Shown here: piece by piece, positions 52,460-60,808 of the stretch
How positions within the stretch are numbered: position 1 is the first letter of the stretch
Layout of the letters: each line of letters begins with the position of its first letter
From: an uncultured bacterium
GTDB taxonomy: Bacteria > Vulcanimicrobiota > Xenobia > Xenobiales > Xenobiaceae
Assembly (NCBI GenBank): GCA_934621605.1
Contig: CAKTUZ010000013.1
Coordinates: forward strand, 13,502 to 77,501
Length of the DNA stretch: 64,000 nt
Reading direction: 5' to 3'
The notes under the pieces: model-generated
Databases searched by the model: none
What the model was told of the DNA's origin: nothing
Seen by the model: the letters and a program-made list of their open reading frames with translations, nothing else
Program-made: the position numbers and the translations under genes

Positions 52460-52867
52460 TTAAATACGATGCATATATGAAAAAAGCTCTGAACGCTGCA
52501 TTCTGATGCTTATGCCCAATTTGTGGCCTTCTTCTTTAATTTTACTGCGCAGAACTGCCAAATCGGGATTGTCTGTAATGCGATAGTCGGCATAAATAAG
52601 AGCCGAAAAACCTTCGTTAGTATTATGGTTGAAACGCTCTATGTCAACTATCTCTATGGCATTTTCTTCCAACATGGAAGTTATTTTGGCGATAAATTCC
52701 GTTTGACGGTTCGGATCTGTCGGTTGGTTTTGGGCAACTTCTGGGCTATGGTTGACGCTACTATGATCATAGGCCGCAATGATGAGCCTGCATACCGATC
52801 CTGGAACTAATTCTTGAATATGCAAGGGCTCGTTATCAGAAATAACAGTTTGTTTTTTTATAGTCAT
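52460..52867 (-). CDS. ACT-domain-like protein of unknown function
   Basis: A 135-residue protein. The beta-alpha-beta pattern CRLIIAAYDHSSVN, then FIAKITSMLEENAIEIVDIERF, and a second half around FSALIYADYR and LRSKIKEEGHKLGISIRMQRSELF, fits a regulatory ACT/PII-like ferredoxin fold. Related ACT proteins act as regulators or as parts of amino-acid enzymes. It is on the opposite strand from both neighbours and has no clear partner. Confidence 0.55.
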   Translation of the reverse strand: MTIKKQTVISDNEPLHIQELVPGSVCRLIIAAYDHSSVNHSPEVAQNQPTDPNRQTEFIAKITSMLEENAIEIVDIERFNHNTNEGFSALIYADYRITDNPDLAVLRSKIKEEGHKLGISIRMQRSELFSYMHRI

Positions 52868-52975
52868 ATTTAGTTTGTTTATGCTCCAACATTATAAAAC
52901 ATCAAGGCTTTCCCCAGTTCTTCGCCATTTCCGCTTTCATCCCCCCACCTAACGGATTGAGGACTTTTAGTTGAC

Positions 52976-53283
52976 ATACTCCCCATGGTTAAAGCCAGGG
53001 GATTTTGAGATACTAACGAGCCTTGTCTACTGAGAATCCGCAGGTCTTACGAGTTCTCTCTACAATGCCCTGCCCATACACTTATGTACTAAACTATGCG
53101 AAGAGAATACGATTGCCTTCAATAAAGTAGGAATACGAGAACGCAGCCAAGGGAATTTTTGCCTAAAACTATACAAATAGCAATTACGCAACAACCGTCT
53201 ACCTTTAATTGCTTACGCAAATTCGGTGGACGTGCCTTATATCCCCATGCCTGAAGGCAGGGGCTTTACGGCACTTGCGGTAA
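52976..53283 (+). mobile_element. Palindrome-associated IS200/IS605-derived element, copy 1 (about 308 bases)
   Basis: The element starts after TTGAC (52971-52975). The left hairpin is CCCC-A-TGG, loop, CCA-GGGG (52981-53001); the right hairpin is CCCC...GCC-TGAA-GGC...GGGG (53243-53263), followed by GGCTTTACGGCACTTGCGGTAA. Ends match copy 2 at 60618-60775 closely. It has no transposase, so it is a non-autonomous PATE/MITE mobilised by a TnpA elsewhere, if at all. Confidence 0.75.
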
Positions 53284-53378
53284 AAAAAATTAATCCTAGA
53301 GTAAGCTTCGGTGAAAGACAATATAAAAAATATTTTGAGGTAACTGAAGAGGACAAGATACAAGCAATTCTTTTTTAA
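53283..53378 (+). pseudogene. 3' tail of an unknown gene cut off by the inserted element
   Basis: Directly after the element one frame reads KKINPRVSFGERQYKKYF and continues to EDKIQAILF with a TAA at 53376-53378. The composition is that of a real protein C-terminus. No matching upstream part lies left of the element. The parent family is not recognised. Confidence 0.35.
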
Positions 53379-53710
53379 GGTCTATTTTTAGTCAAAAAAA
53401 TTTGCTATCATGTCCCCAATGTATCGGTATTATGTACGTACTCTCAAGTGAATGGCTTTAGTCACTGCTTGATGGTGAAAGAATATTCGCTTGTACTGAG
53501 GCGTCAAGATAACCGATATTTATGGACGAAGCGTTGTCTATTGCGGAGAGAACCTAAAAAGCTAATATTCAGCCAGCAAGTACGGTTCGTTTTGCTCCCA
53601 AAATTTATCAGCTTTGGGCTGCAGAGAATACGCATGGTTCAGTCACTATAGAAAATATAAAAATATTTCCAAGGTTAGGCTGGATTGGAAAATCAAGACA
53701 GGAGGAACCA

Positions 53711-54703
53711 ATGTTTGGAGCTGGTTTTGGCGCATTCTTAGGCATAATGGCCTATCTTGCGATAAAAATTCTGTTGGGCTTCTACACTATCGATCCTAAT
53801 GAACGTGCTGTGAAGGTTTTATTTGGCAGAGCCGGTCGTCGAAATGATGCCGGTGGCAGTTTCGCCAGCACAGATTTCGCACGTACTGACAAACAAGATG
53901 GCCAAGATGAAGGAGAAGATCGCTACAAGTATCCTAAATTGGATGTTATAGGCCCCGGACTCCACTTTAAGTGGCCTTGGGAAGAAGTAAAGCGTGTTTC
54001 CATTGCTACTCAGACTGTGGATATCGGTTTTGATCCTTCCAATCCTAGAAGTCAGAGTGCTGCTTTAAATGCAGTTACCAAGGATCAACTCAACACCAGA
54101 ATTTCTGGTCAGATTCGTTTCCGTGTTTCTGAAGACAACCTTTATGCCTATCTTTTTGGTATCAGAAATCCTATTGCCCATGTAATGGGTTTTTTCCATT
54201 CAGTTTTGCGTGAAAAAATTGCTAACTACGAAGCTCCCAAAAACCCTATGCTTGATGAAGAAGAAGATCCTTTGCGTAAAAATGTGGAAGGTATTTCCAT
54301 TAACGACTTACGTAAAAACCTTCAAGATATTAACGACCATATGGAAAGAGAGTGCGCCAACTCCGCTGCTCGCTATGGTATCGTTTTTGAAGCAGCCTTA
54401 ATTACCAACATTGATCCTCCTGATTGCGTAGAGCAAGCTTTGGCTGCTATTAATACAGCCCACAACGAAGTTTCTTCAGATATAAGTGTGGCTCAAGCCG
54501 ATGCAGACCAGACCATTGTACAATCCAAGAGGGCTGTAGAAATCCAGACTCTTAAGGCTCAGGCTGAAGTCGAGCCTTTGCGTCAGCTTTCTGACCGTCT
54601 TAAATCCTTGCGCGATCATGGTGGGTTGTATGCCTATTTACGCAATGTAAAGCTTGGCCTCTTGAGCAGAGCCAGCAATATTGTGTTGGAAGACAGGAGG
54701 TAG
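53711..54703 (+). CDS. SPFH/band-7 protein, HflK-like, first of a pair
   Basis: A 330-residue protein with one N-terminal membrane segment (AFLGIMAYLAIKILLGFY) and an SPFH domain: IDPNERAVKVLFGRAG, GPGLHFKWPWEEVKR, and a helical end rich in Ala/Glu with ADADQTIVQSKRAVEIQTLKAQAEVEPLR. SPFH proteins form membrane-bound cages, with HflK/C regulating FtsH protease. AGGAGG precedes the ATG. It is followed by a second SPFH gene after 9 bases. No ftsH is near. Confidence 0.8.
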   Translation: MFGAGFGAFLGIMAYLAIKILLGFYTIDPNERAVKVLFGRAGRRNDAGGSFASTDFARTDKQDGQDEGEDRYKYPKLDVIGPGLHFKWPWEEVKRVSIATQTVDIGFDPSNPRSQSAALNAVTKDQLNTRISGQIRFRVSEDNLYAYLFGIRNPIAHVMGFFHSVLREKIANYEAPKNPMLDEEEDPLRKNVEGISINDLRKNLQDINDHMERECANSAARYGIVFEAALITNIDPPDCVEQALAAINTAHNEVSSDISVAQADADQTIVQSKRAVEIQTLKAQAEVEPLRQLSDRLKSLRDHGGLYAYLRNVKLGLLSRASNIVLEDRR

Positions 54704-54712
54704 TTAGCTAAT

Positions 54713-55684
54713 ATGTTTTTACCTGCCTTTATTGCTGCTTTTATTGCTGCAACCGTTTTTTTTGAAATGTTACCTTACATTGCCAAATTCTTTTGGCCTT
54801 ACGTCATTGTAAATGAACGCGAGTGCCATATTTTGAAATTATTGGGTAAAGTTCGGGCCCGTTTTGATGAACCTGGCATTCATTCTCTGGTATCGGAGAT
54901 GTCTCTAGTCGATGCTTTTCTTTTCAACTTCATGGGTGAAGATATTGTCGTTGACACTAGCTTAGATCAGTGCTATTTACGCAGTTTGCCTGTAAACTCG
55001 GAAGAAGGCGCTCCTATGGGCATCGGTGTTTGGTATGAAATGATGGTTTCCGACCCTGTGAAATATAGTTTCGAAAACATCGACCCCGAAGGTTCTCTGC
55101 GCGCCAACGTTAGCAATGCTACAGTACGTTGTCTTTCTAATCTCACTTTGGCCGATATGATGGAAGATCGTCACGCTATGAGTCGTGCCGTACGTCAGGA
55201 AGTATCCCCTCGTTCTGACGAGTGGGGGTATCGTCTCGGTTCAGTTTATATTCGTAACGTGCACTTCCGTGACAGAAGAATGATCGCTCAGATTGAAGAA
55301 AAAGTTGTCAATCGTTTGCGTCAGGTGACGGCTGCCATTAAGCAAGACGGCAATAACCGAGTTAGTGTTATTCGCTCCGAAGCGGATCGCAAATCGGCTA
55401 TCGAGTTCGCTCGTGCTGCGGCTATTCGCCCTGAAATTGTAGGTAAAGCTTTAGAAGAGATTTCTAAAGACAACGAAGTTGCCAGCGCCCTTTTCGAAAT
55501 TTTAGAGACCGAAAGAATTTTGAAAGGACGTGCTAATGTTTCCATCATTCCTGCTGGAAGCAACACCGATATTTCTCGTTCTATGATGACTGTAGAAAAC
55601 ATGAAGCAAATTAATAGCAACTATGTTGTACCCAAATCTGCTTCAAAAGATCAAAATACCGGTTCTATGGAAATTACCTTCTAA
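54713..55684 (+). CDS. SPFH/band-7 protein, HflC-like, second of a pair
   Basis: A 323-residue protein with an N-terminal membrane segment (FLPAFIAAFIAATVFFEML) and a band-7 domain (VNERECHILKLLGKVRARFDEPGIHSL, shown here as NERECHILKLLGKV and DEPGIHSL). The helical C-terminal half has VIRSEADRKSAIEFARAAAIRP, typical of SPFH. Its partner directly upstream is a diverged paralogue, so they likely form a hetero-oligomeric cage. AGGAGG lies about 10 bases before the ATG. A strong terminator follows. Confidence 0.8.
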   Translation: MFLPAFIAAFIAATVFFEMLPYIAKFFWPYVIVNERECHILKLLGKVRARFDEPGIHSLVSEMSLVDAFLFNFMGEDIVVDTSLDQCYLRSLPVNSEEGAPMGIGVWYEMMVSDPVKYSFENIDPEGSLRANVSNATVRCLSNLTLADMMEDRHAMSRAVRQEVSPRSDEWGYRLGSVYIRNVHFRDRRMIAQIEEKVVNRLRQVTAAIKQDGNNRVSVIRSEADRKSAIEFARAAAIRPEIVGKALEEISKDNEVASALFEILETERILKGRANVSIIPAGSNTDISRSMMTVENMKQINSNYVVPKSASKDQNTGSMEITF

Positions 55685-55723
55685 AACTTATTGTTCGGTT
55701 ATGTAGCCGTGCAATTTTTGGAG

Positions 55724-55777
55724 AACGCTCCTGCTTTCACTTAATTTTGAGGTGAGAAAGCGGTGAGCGTTTTTTTA
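55724..55777 (+). terminator. Terminator of the SPFH operon
   Basis: AACGCTC (55724-55730) pairs with GAGCGTT (55765-55771), and GCTTTCAC pairs with GTGAGAAAGC inside; seven T follow. Confidence 0.9.
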
Positions 55778-55932
55778 TGTTATTCAACGTTCTTTTTTAC
55801 GTGCTCTTGAAAGGAGGCAATTTGTTCTTTTTGGCAAAATAGCCCGGAGTGTGAATCTGAGCGTTGTTAACTTTTACAGCGGTCGGTATTCGATTGTTAA
55901 TTCTATCTTGGTGGTTTTGAGAGATTTAAAGC

Positions 55933-56847
55933 ATGAGTGATTTGACTAATATTGTCGGTTCTGCTGCCCCTCGCAAAGGGCACAAAATTGTGTCTAAAGA
56001 GTTTTTGTCAGAAAACGTCTTGCGTATGCGTGTTGAGGCTAAGCTTATCGCCGAAGAACATAAGCCCGGCCAGTTTATTATTTTGCAAACCGATGTCGAC
56101 TATGGTGAGCGTGTACCTCTAACTATTGCCGACACCGATAAAGAAGCCGGAACTATCACTTTGATTTTCCAGGTAGTAGGCAAGTCCACTGAAGAGCTTA
56201 GTCATTTTGAAGTAGGCGACTATATTCCAGTAATTGCTGGTCCTCTTGGCAAACCTACCCACTTAGAAAACTTCGGTAGAGTAGTGGCTGTGGGCGGAGG
56301 TATAGGTTTAGCTCCTCTGTATCCTATCGTTTGCGGATTAAAGGCTATGGGCAATCACGTTACCGTGATCGCCGGAGCTCGCAATAAGGGCTTACTCATT
56401 TTGGAAGATGAGATGAAAGCTGTAGCCGATGAATATATCGCAGTGACTGATGATGGCTCTTATGGTCGTAAAGCTTTGGTTACTGAGCCCTTAAAAGAGC
56501 TTTGCGCCAGCGAAACAGAGAAGCCCAACTTAGTTGTTGCTATTGGCCCGCCGATTATGATGAAATTCTGTGCTTTAACTACCAAGCCTTTCGATGTTAA
56601 TACTTTGGTCAGTCTCAATACCATTATGATTGACGGTACGGGTATGTGCGGATGCTGTCGTATAACTGTAGACGGACAAATTAAGTTCGTTTGTGTGGAC
56701 GGTCCAGAATTTGACGCTCACTTAGTAGACTTTGATAATATGCTCAAGCGTCTAAACGCCTTTAGAGAGCAAGAGACCAAAGCTCGCGAGCATACTTGTC
56801 GCTTTAGAGCTATGGTTAAAGAGATGCATGAGGCTGGGGAAATATAA
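55933..56847 (+). CDS. NfnA-type ferredoxin:NADP+ oxidoreductase subunit (small)
   Basis: A 304-residue FAD and [2Fe-2S] protein. The FAD block is RVPLTIADTDKEAGT and the NAD(P) block GRVVAVGGGIGLAPLYP near residue 115. The C-terminal cluster cysteines are DGTGMCGCCRITVDG and FVCVDGPEFDAH. In NfnAB this small subunit takes electrons from NADH during flavin-based bifurcation with reduced ferredoxin and NADP+. The adjacent GltD-like large subunit supports the call; a SudAB-like sulfide dehydrogenase pair cannot be excluded from sequence alone. Confidence 0.85.
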   Translation: MSDLTNIVGSAAPRKGHKIVSKEFLSENVLRMRVEAKLIAEEHKPGQFIILQTDVDYGERVPLTIADTDKEAGTITLIFQVVGKSTEELSHFEVGDYIPVIAGPLGKPTHLENFGRVVAVGGGIGLAPLYPIVCGLKAMGNHVTVIAGARNKGLLILEDEMKAVADEYIAVTDDGSYGRKALVTEPLKELCASETEKPNLVVAIGPPIMMKFCALTTKPFDVNTLVSLNTIMIDGTGMCGCCRITVDGQIKFVCVDGPEFDAHLVDFDNMLKRLNAFREQETKAREHTCRFRAMVKEMHEAGEI

Positions 56848-56926
56848 CTGGCTTTGATGTTATAGCTGCTCGCTTGTTAAAAGCTGGTGGCTTATGTGAA
56901 GATCGTTTTACTAAGGAGAGTTTATA

Positions 56927-58423
56927 ATGCCTCGTTTTCATAAAGATCCTCAAATTCTTGAGCAAGAAGCTTTAGATATTTTGCACAAATTGGAAGAGAA
57001 AGAAACCTTAACTCCTAAAGATCGCATGGCTATTCCTTTGCAGAAACCGGCTGTTTTGGATCCTTTGCAGCGTTCTCAGTGGCAGGATGAAGTAGAAAAG
57101 ACCTTTTCGCCTGCTCAGGCTGTGGTAGAGAGTCGTCGCTGTTTGCAGTGTAAAAATCCCAAATGCGTAGAAGGTTGTCCAGTCGGCATCGATATTCCCG
57201 GTTTTCTTCATGCTACTGCTGAAGGTGACTTTGATAAAGCCATTGCTGTTATTCAAAAGTCCAGTTTGTTGCCTGCTATTTGTGGTCGCGTTTGCCCTCA
57301 GGAGCGTCAGTGTCAGCAGAATTGTATGATTGGTAAGGCTCACAAAGATGTGGCCAAGTCTGTTTCTATCGGTAAAGTGGAACGTTTCTTAGCTGACTGG
57401 CATGCCGAACATAGCGAGGGCGCTTTGGAAGTCAAGCCCGAGAGCGGTCATAAGGTTGCCGTTATTGGTTCCGGTCCTGCCGGTTTGGTAGTAGCTGCTG
57501 ATTGCCGTCGCGAAGGTCATGAGGTTCATGTTTTTGAAGCTTTACACAAGTTGGGCGGTGTGTTGCGTTATGGTATTCCCGAATTCCGTTTGCCCAAACA
57601 CGTAGTTGACGAGCAAATCAACTCTTTGGTGAAGATGGGTGTTCATTTCCACACCGATTATGTGGTCGGTCGCACTCGCACTATCAAAGATCTTTTCGAA
57701 AAAGATGGTTTTGAAGCTGCTTTCATTGGCGTAGGCGCCGGTTTGCCTATTTTTATGGGCATTCCCGGTGAAGATTTAATCGGCGTTTGCACTGCCAATG
57801 AGTATTTGACCCGCGCTAATTTGATGGGTGGAATTTATCCCGGCCGCAACGATACTCCTATGTACAACTCCAAGAAAGTTGTCGTTTTGGGTGGCGGCAA
57901 TGTGGCTATGGATTCTTGCCGTATGGCTAAGCGTCTCGGTGCCGAAGAAGTTACGGTACTTTATCGCCGCAGTCGTAATGAAATGCCTGCCAGACGCGAA
58001 GAGGTTGAGCATGCTTTTGAAGAGGGTATTCGTTTCTGCTTCTTGCAGAATGCTTGTGCTATCAATGGCGATGAGCAAGGACGCGTGAAGTCAGTTACTG
58101 TACAGCGCTATGAATTGGGTGAGCCTGATGCCAGCGGTCGTCGCAGCCCTGTCAAGATTGAAGGCGATACTTACGAATTAGAGTGCGATACCGTATTGGT
58201 AGCTATTGGCAATCGCTCTAATCCCTTGCTTACCTCGGCTACTCCCGGTTTAGAACTCAACAAAAAGGGGAACATTGTTGTGGATGAAGCTACCGGCAAG
58301 ACCAGCTTAGACGGAGTCTATGCCGGAGGCGACATCGTTTTGGGTGCTGCTACTGTAATTTTGGCTATGGGTGAGGGCCGTCGTGCGGCTCGCTCCATAA
58401 ACGAAATGTTGAGCAGTAAGTAG
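56927..58423 (+). CDS. NfnB/GltD-like NADPH-dependent flavoprotein (large subunit)
   Basis: A 498-residue protein of the glutamate synthase small-subunit family. The N-terminal iron-sulfur region has RCLQCKNPKCVEGCPVGIDIP and GRVCPQERQCQQNC; then FAD-binding VAVIGSGPAGLVVAADCRREG and NADP-binding VVVLGGGNVAMDSCRMAKRLGA. The end shows GVYAGGDIVLGAATVILAMGEG. With the preceding gene it forms an NfnAB-type transhydrogenase. It is about 30 residues longer than most NfnB proteins. AAGGAG precedes the ATG. Confidence 0.9.
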   Translation: MPRFHKDPQILEQEALDILHKLEEKETLTPKDRMAIPLQKPAVLDPLQRSQWQDEVEKTFSPAQAVVESRRCLQCKNPKCVEGCPVGIDIPGFLHATAEGDFDKAIAVIQKSSLLPAICGRVCPQERQCQQNCMIGKAHKDVAKSVSIGKVERFLADWHAEHSEGALEVKPESGHKVAVIGSGPAGLVVAADCRREGHEVHVFEALHKLGGVLRYGIPEFRLPKHVVDEQINSLVKMGVHFHTDYVVGRTRTIKDLFEKDGFEAAFIGVGAGLPIFMGIPGEDLIGVCTANEYLTRANLMGGIYPGRNDTPMYNSKKVVVLGGGNVAMDSCRMAKRLGAEEVTVLYRRSRNEMPARREEVEHAFEEGIRFCFLQNACAINGDEQGRVKSVTVQRYELGEPDASGRRSPVKIEGDTYELECDTVLVAIGNRSNPLLTSATPGLELNKKGNIVVDEATGKTSLDGVYAGGDIVLGAATVILAMGEGRRAARSINEMLSSK

Positions 58424-58545
58424 CTTATTATTAGCGCGGCGATTGAGCCGTTCAAGGCCGAGGCTTGAAGGCAAAACTGTATTGTGACAGTAACATTTTG
58501 AGCTTCGGTCTTGCTTATTTCTCTTGTGGGGACAGAAGTCAAATA

Positions 58546-59481
58546 ATGGAAAAAATCTATTCCTTATTTAACAGAGCGGGCCGCAGGGCTTTGGTTGCGG
58601 CAGCAGCTTGGAGCCTAACTATAGGCTTAGCTGCTTCTTCTGTGCAAGCGCACATAGTTTATAAATATTATGAGGTAGTCAACGGCGATACCATTTATTC
58701 TATCGCTTCGCGTTATAGCCTCGACCCCAAAGAAGTTTTACGTGTAAATGCCAATACCATTGTCGACCAAAAAGGCCTGAAAGCCGGGGCAATTTTACTT
58801 ATTCCTATAGATCCGGAAGCTAAACCTTTGCCTACTAAGGTCGAAACTGTAGCGAATCAGGGGGCTCCTGCTCCGGAGATAGTTAAAGTTGATAGCGACA
58901 GCAGTAATTTGATAGCAGTTAGTTCTCTTACAAGTAAGCAAGCCAACCGAGCAACTCAAAAAGCTAAGAAGAAAAAGCGTCGTTCCTATCGTCATGCTTC
59001 CAATCCGGCTCCCAGCTATAGTATAGCTATTGGCTCTGACGGCAAGGTAGTTAAAATACCCAATTATGTTCCACCTGTTGATGATGAAGAAGAATTGGCT
59101 GTTATCGGTTCTTCGGCTCGGGTAAATAGTTTATTAAATAAGGCCAGAAGCTACATGGGGGTGCCTTATGTTTGGGGTGGAGCTACGCCTTCTGGCTTTG
59201 ATTGTTCTGGTTATGTTCAATATGTATATGGGCAAGTAGGTGTAAATTTACCTCGTACCGCTGACATTCAGTTTAATGAAGGACGAGCTGTATCTTTCGG
59301 AGGAGAAGCTCCGGGAGATATGGTCTTTTTTGAAACTTATGCACCGGGAGCTTCCCATGTTGGTATCTACTTGGGTAACGGTGAATTTATTCACGCCTCT
59401 TCTTCAGGATATGTCAGGGTGAGCAATTTGGAAGAAAGTTACTTTAAAGCACGTTATTTAGGAGCTAAGCGCGTTCTTTAG
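58546..59481 (+). CDS. Secreted LysM-NlpC/P60 peptidoglycan hydrolase
   Basis: From the ATG at 58546 the protein has 311 residues. A signal peptide runs to about residue 34 (GLAASSVQA). A LysM domain (YYEVVNGDTIYSIASRYSLDP) spans residues about 38-85, then a basic linker (KKKKRRSY) and a C-terminal NlpC/P60 domain with the Cys in FDCSGYVQYVYG, then the His in GASHVGIYLGNGEFIHASS. It likely cleaves peptide stems in peptidoglycan. It follows nfnB by 122 bases. Confidence 0.88.
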   Translation: MEKIYSLFNRAGRRALVAAAAWSLTIGLAASSVQAHIVYKYYEVVNGDTIYSIASRYSLDPKEVLRVNANTIVDQKGLKAGAILLIPIDPEAKPLPTKVETVANQGAPAPEIVKVDSDSSNLIAVSSLTSKQANRATQKAKKKKRRSYRHASNPAPSYSIAIGSDGKVVKIPNYVPPVDDEEELAVIGSSARVNSLLNKARSYMGVPYVWGGATPSGFDCSGYVQYVYGQVGVNLPRTADIQFNEGRAVSFGGEAPGDMVFFETYAPGASHVGIYLGNGEFIHASSSGYVRVSNLEESYFKARYLGAKRVL

Positions 59482-59567
59482 TTTTTTTACCGATAATCCA
59501 TTACTGTGCCTAAACGATATGGCCAACTGGCAGAGATATACAAATAATGAATAATGGTGAATGTTTT

Positions 59568-60494
59568 CTATTGCAAGCTGGCCGTATGTCGACAAATTAC
59601 CGGAATGCGTATTGTTAGACTGTTGCTGAGAGCTGTAGCTTTGATAGGTAGAGTTTGGGAAGTCAGCATGCCATCTACGCGAATGGGGACTGAAGAAGGA
59701 CCGCTGATGCTTATTTTGTGCGCCTGAATATAGTGTACACTGGTTGAATTGTTGATATGCTTACCAAAATAGAAAATAGGCATCATAGCTAAAAATTTTA
59801 ATTTGCTCATACGAGAGATTATACATATATCGAGTAGACCGTCATTCATTTTTGCATTAGGTGCTATCTGAATGCCAGAACAGTAACAGCGCGAGTTAGC
59901 TACAGTTATTTGCATAACATCGTGCATTTTGAAGAGGCGGCCATCTATATTAAGACGATAATTTTGGGGCGTAAAATCCAAAAGGGAACTAAGTCCTATT
60001 TTTATGCCGCTAATCCAGCGCCATAAACCTTTGGGTTCTTGCACAGGCGCTTTTGACCAAGCATAGGAATCCAACCCTATACCTATGCTTTCGGTAAAGA
60101 GTTTACCTTGTTCTATTTTGCCTACATCAACCAAACAATTAACGCCCTCTAAAGACAATTTTAAGCATTCCAGAGGATGAGGCGGCAAGTATAAGCTGGT
60201 AGCCAAGTTGTTAAAAGTCCCTAAAGGTACTATGCCTATGATGCACTTGCTGGTATAAGTACCTTGCAATACTTCTCTAACAGTATCATCTCCGCCGGCG
60301 GCAAAAATAAGTCTACCTTTGGTCGCTATCGATTTTGCTAACTGAGTAGTGTGGCCCGGATAACGGCTGACCAACACTGACCCGTTGTGCTTTTGGGCAA
60401 AATTGGCAATAGCTTGCAAATTGCGCAAACCGCGCCCTGCACCTGAAGAAGGATTGATTATAATATAAAATTTTTTTTCGGTCGCTAACGACAT
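59568..60494 (-). CDS. Diacylglycerol/lipid kinase family protein
   Basis: A 308-residue protein of the YegS/DgkB family. The nucleotide motif NPSSGAGRG is near residue 15; GGDDTVREVLQG near residue 68 replaces the standard GGDGT; IGIVPLGTFNNLATSL near residue 87 replaces GTGNDFA. Some bacterial members keep activity with such changes, but both are catalytic-region deviations, so the activity is uncertain. It would phosphorylate diacylglycerol or a related lipid. Confidence 0.75.
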   Translation of the reverse strand: MSLATEKKFYIIINPSSGAGRGLRNLQAIANFAQKHNGSVLVSRYPGHTTQLAKSIATKGRLIFAAGGDDTVREVLQGTYTSKCIIGIVPLGTFNNLATSLYLPPHPLECLKLSLEGVNCLVDVGKIEQGKLFTESIGIGLDSYAWSKAPVQEPKGLWRWISGIKIGLSSLLDFTPQNYRLNIDGRLFKMHDVMQITVANSRCYCSGIQIAPNAKMNDGLLDICIISRMSKLKFLAMMPIFYFGKHINNSTSVHYIQAHKISISGPSSVPIRVDGMLTSQTLPIKATALSNSLTIRIPVICRHTASLQ

Positions 60495-60808
60495 AACTAC
60501 ACTATAATAAAGCGAAAACTCTAAACAATTTTGCAGCTTTATTGTTTCGTATCGGCTCGCATACTTCGAAACTAAGCCATTCTTTTCCTAGAAATTGTCA
60601 TAAAGTTTAGTTTTGACATGTTCCCCATGGCTAAAGCCAGGGTATTCTGAGATATTAACGAGCCTTGCCTACTGAGAATTAACAGGTCTTACGAACTCTC
60701 TCTACAATGGACAATTCGGTGGGCATGTTTTATATCCCCACTCCTGAAGGCAGGGGCTTTATGGCACTCGTGGTAAGTTTTAAATAGGCTTAAAAAGGTC
60801 TTTGGGAT
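60495..60808. other. Intergenic stretch with palindrome-ended element, copy 2
   Basis: 314 bases between the divergent lipid kinase and MATE genes. Apart from the element at 60618-60775 I see nothing recognisable; promoters of both genes probably lie here. Confidence 0.5.
60618..60775 (+). mobile_element. Palindrome-associated IS200/IS605-derived element, copy 2 (about 158 bases)
   Basis: It is flanked on the left by TTGAC (60613-60617), as is copy 1. The left part (CCCCATGGCTAAAGCCAGGG) and right part (CCTGAAGGCAGGGGCTTTA) match copy 1, but an internal stretch of about 130 bases present in copy 1 is missing. The left stem has a base change (GGGT for GGGG). Confidence 0.75.

Larger units (their letters stand above)
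52868..53710. other. Intergenic stretch with an IS200/IS605-derived element and gene debris
   Basis: 843 bases. It holds a palindrome-ended element (52976-53283), a short gene tail (53283-53378) and 330 bases upstream of the SPFH pair in which I see no convincing gene. A 67-residue open frame at 53448-53651 has no ribosome site and no family resemblance. Confidence 0.5.

Noticed and set aside
53448..53651. A 67-residue plus-strand open frame upstream of the SPFH genes
   Set aside because: No ribosome site, no family resemblance, and it lies in a region of mobile-element debris.
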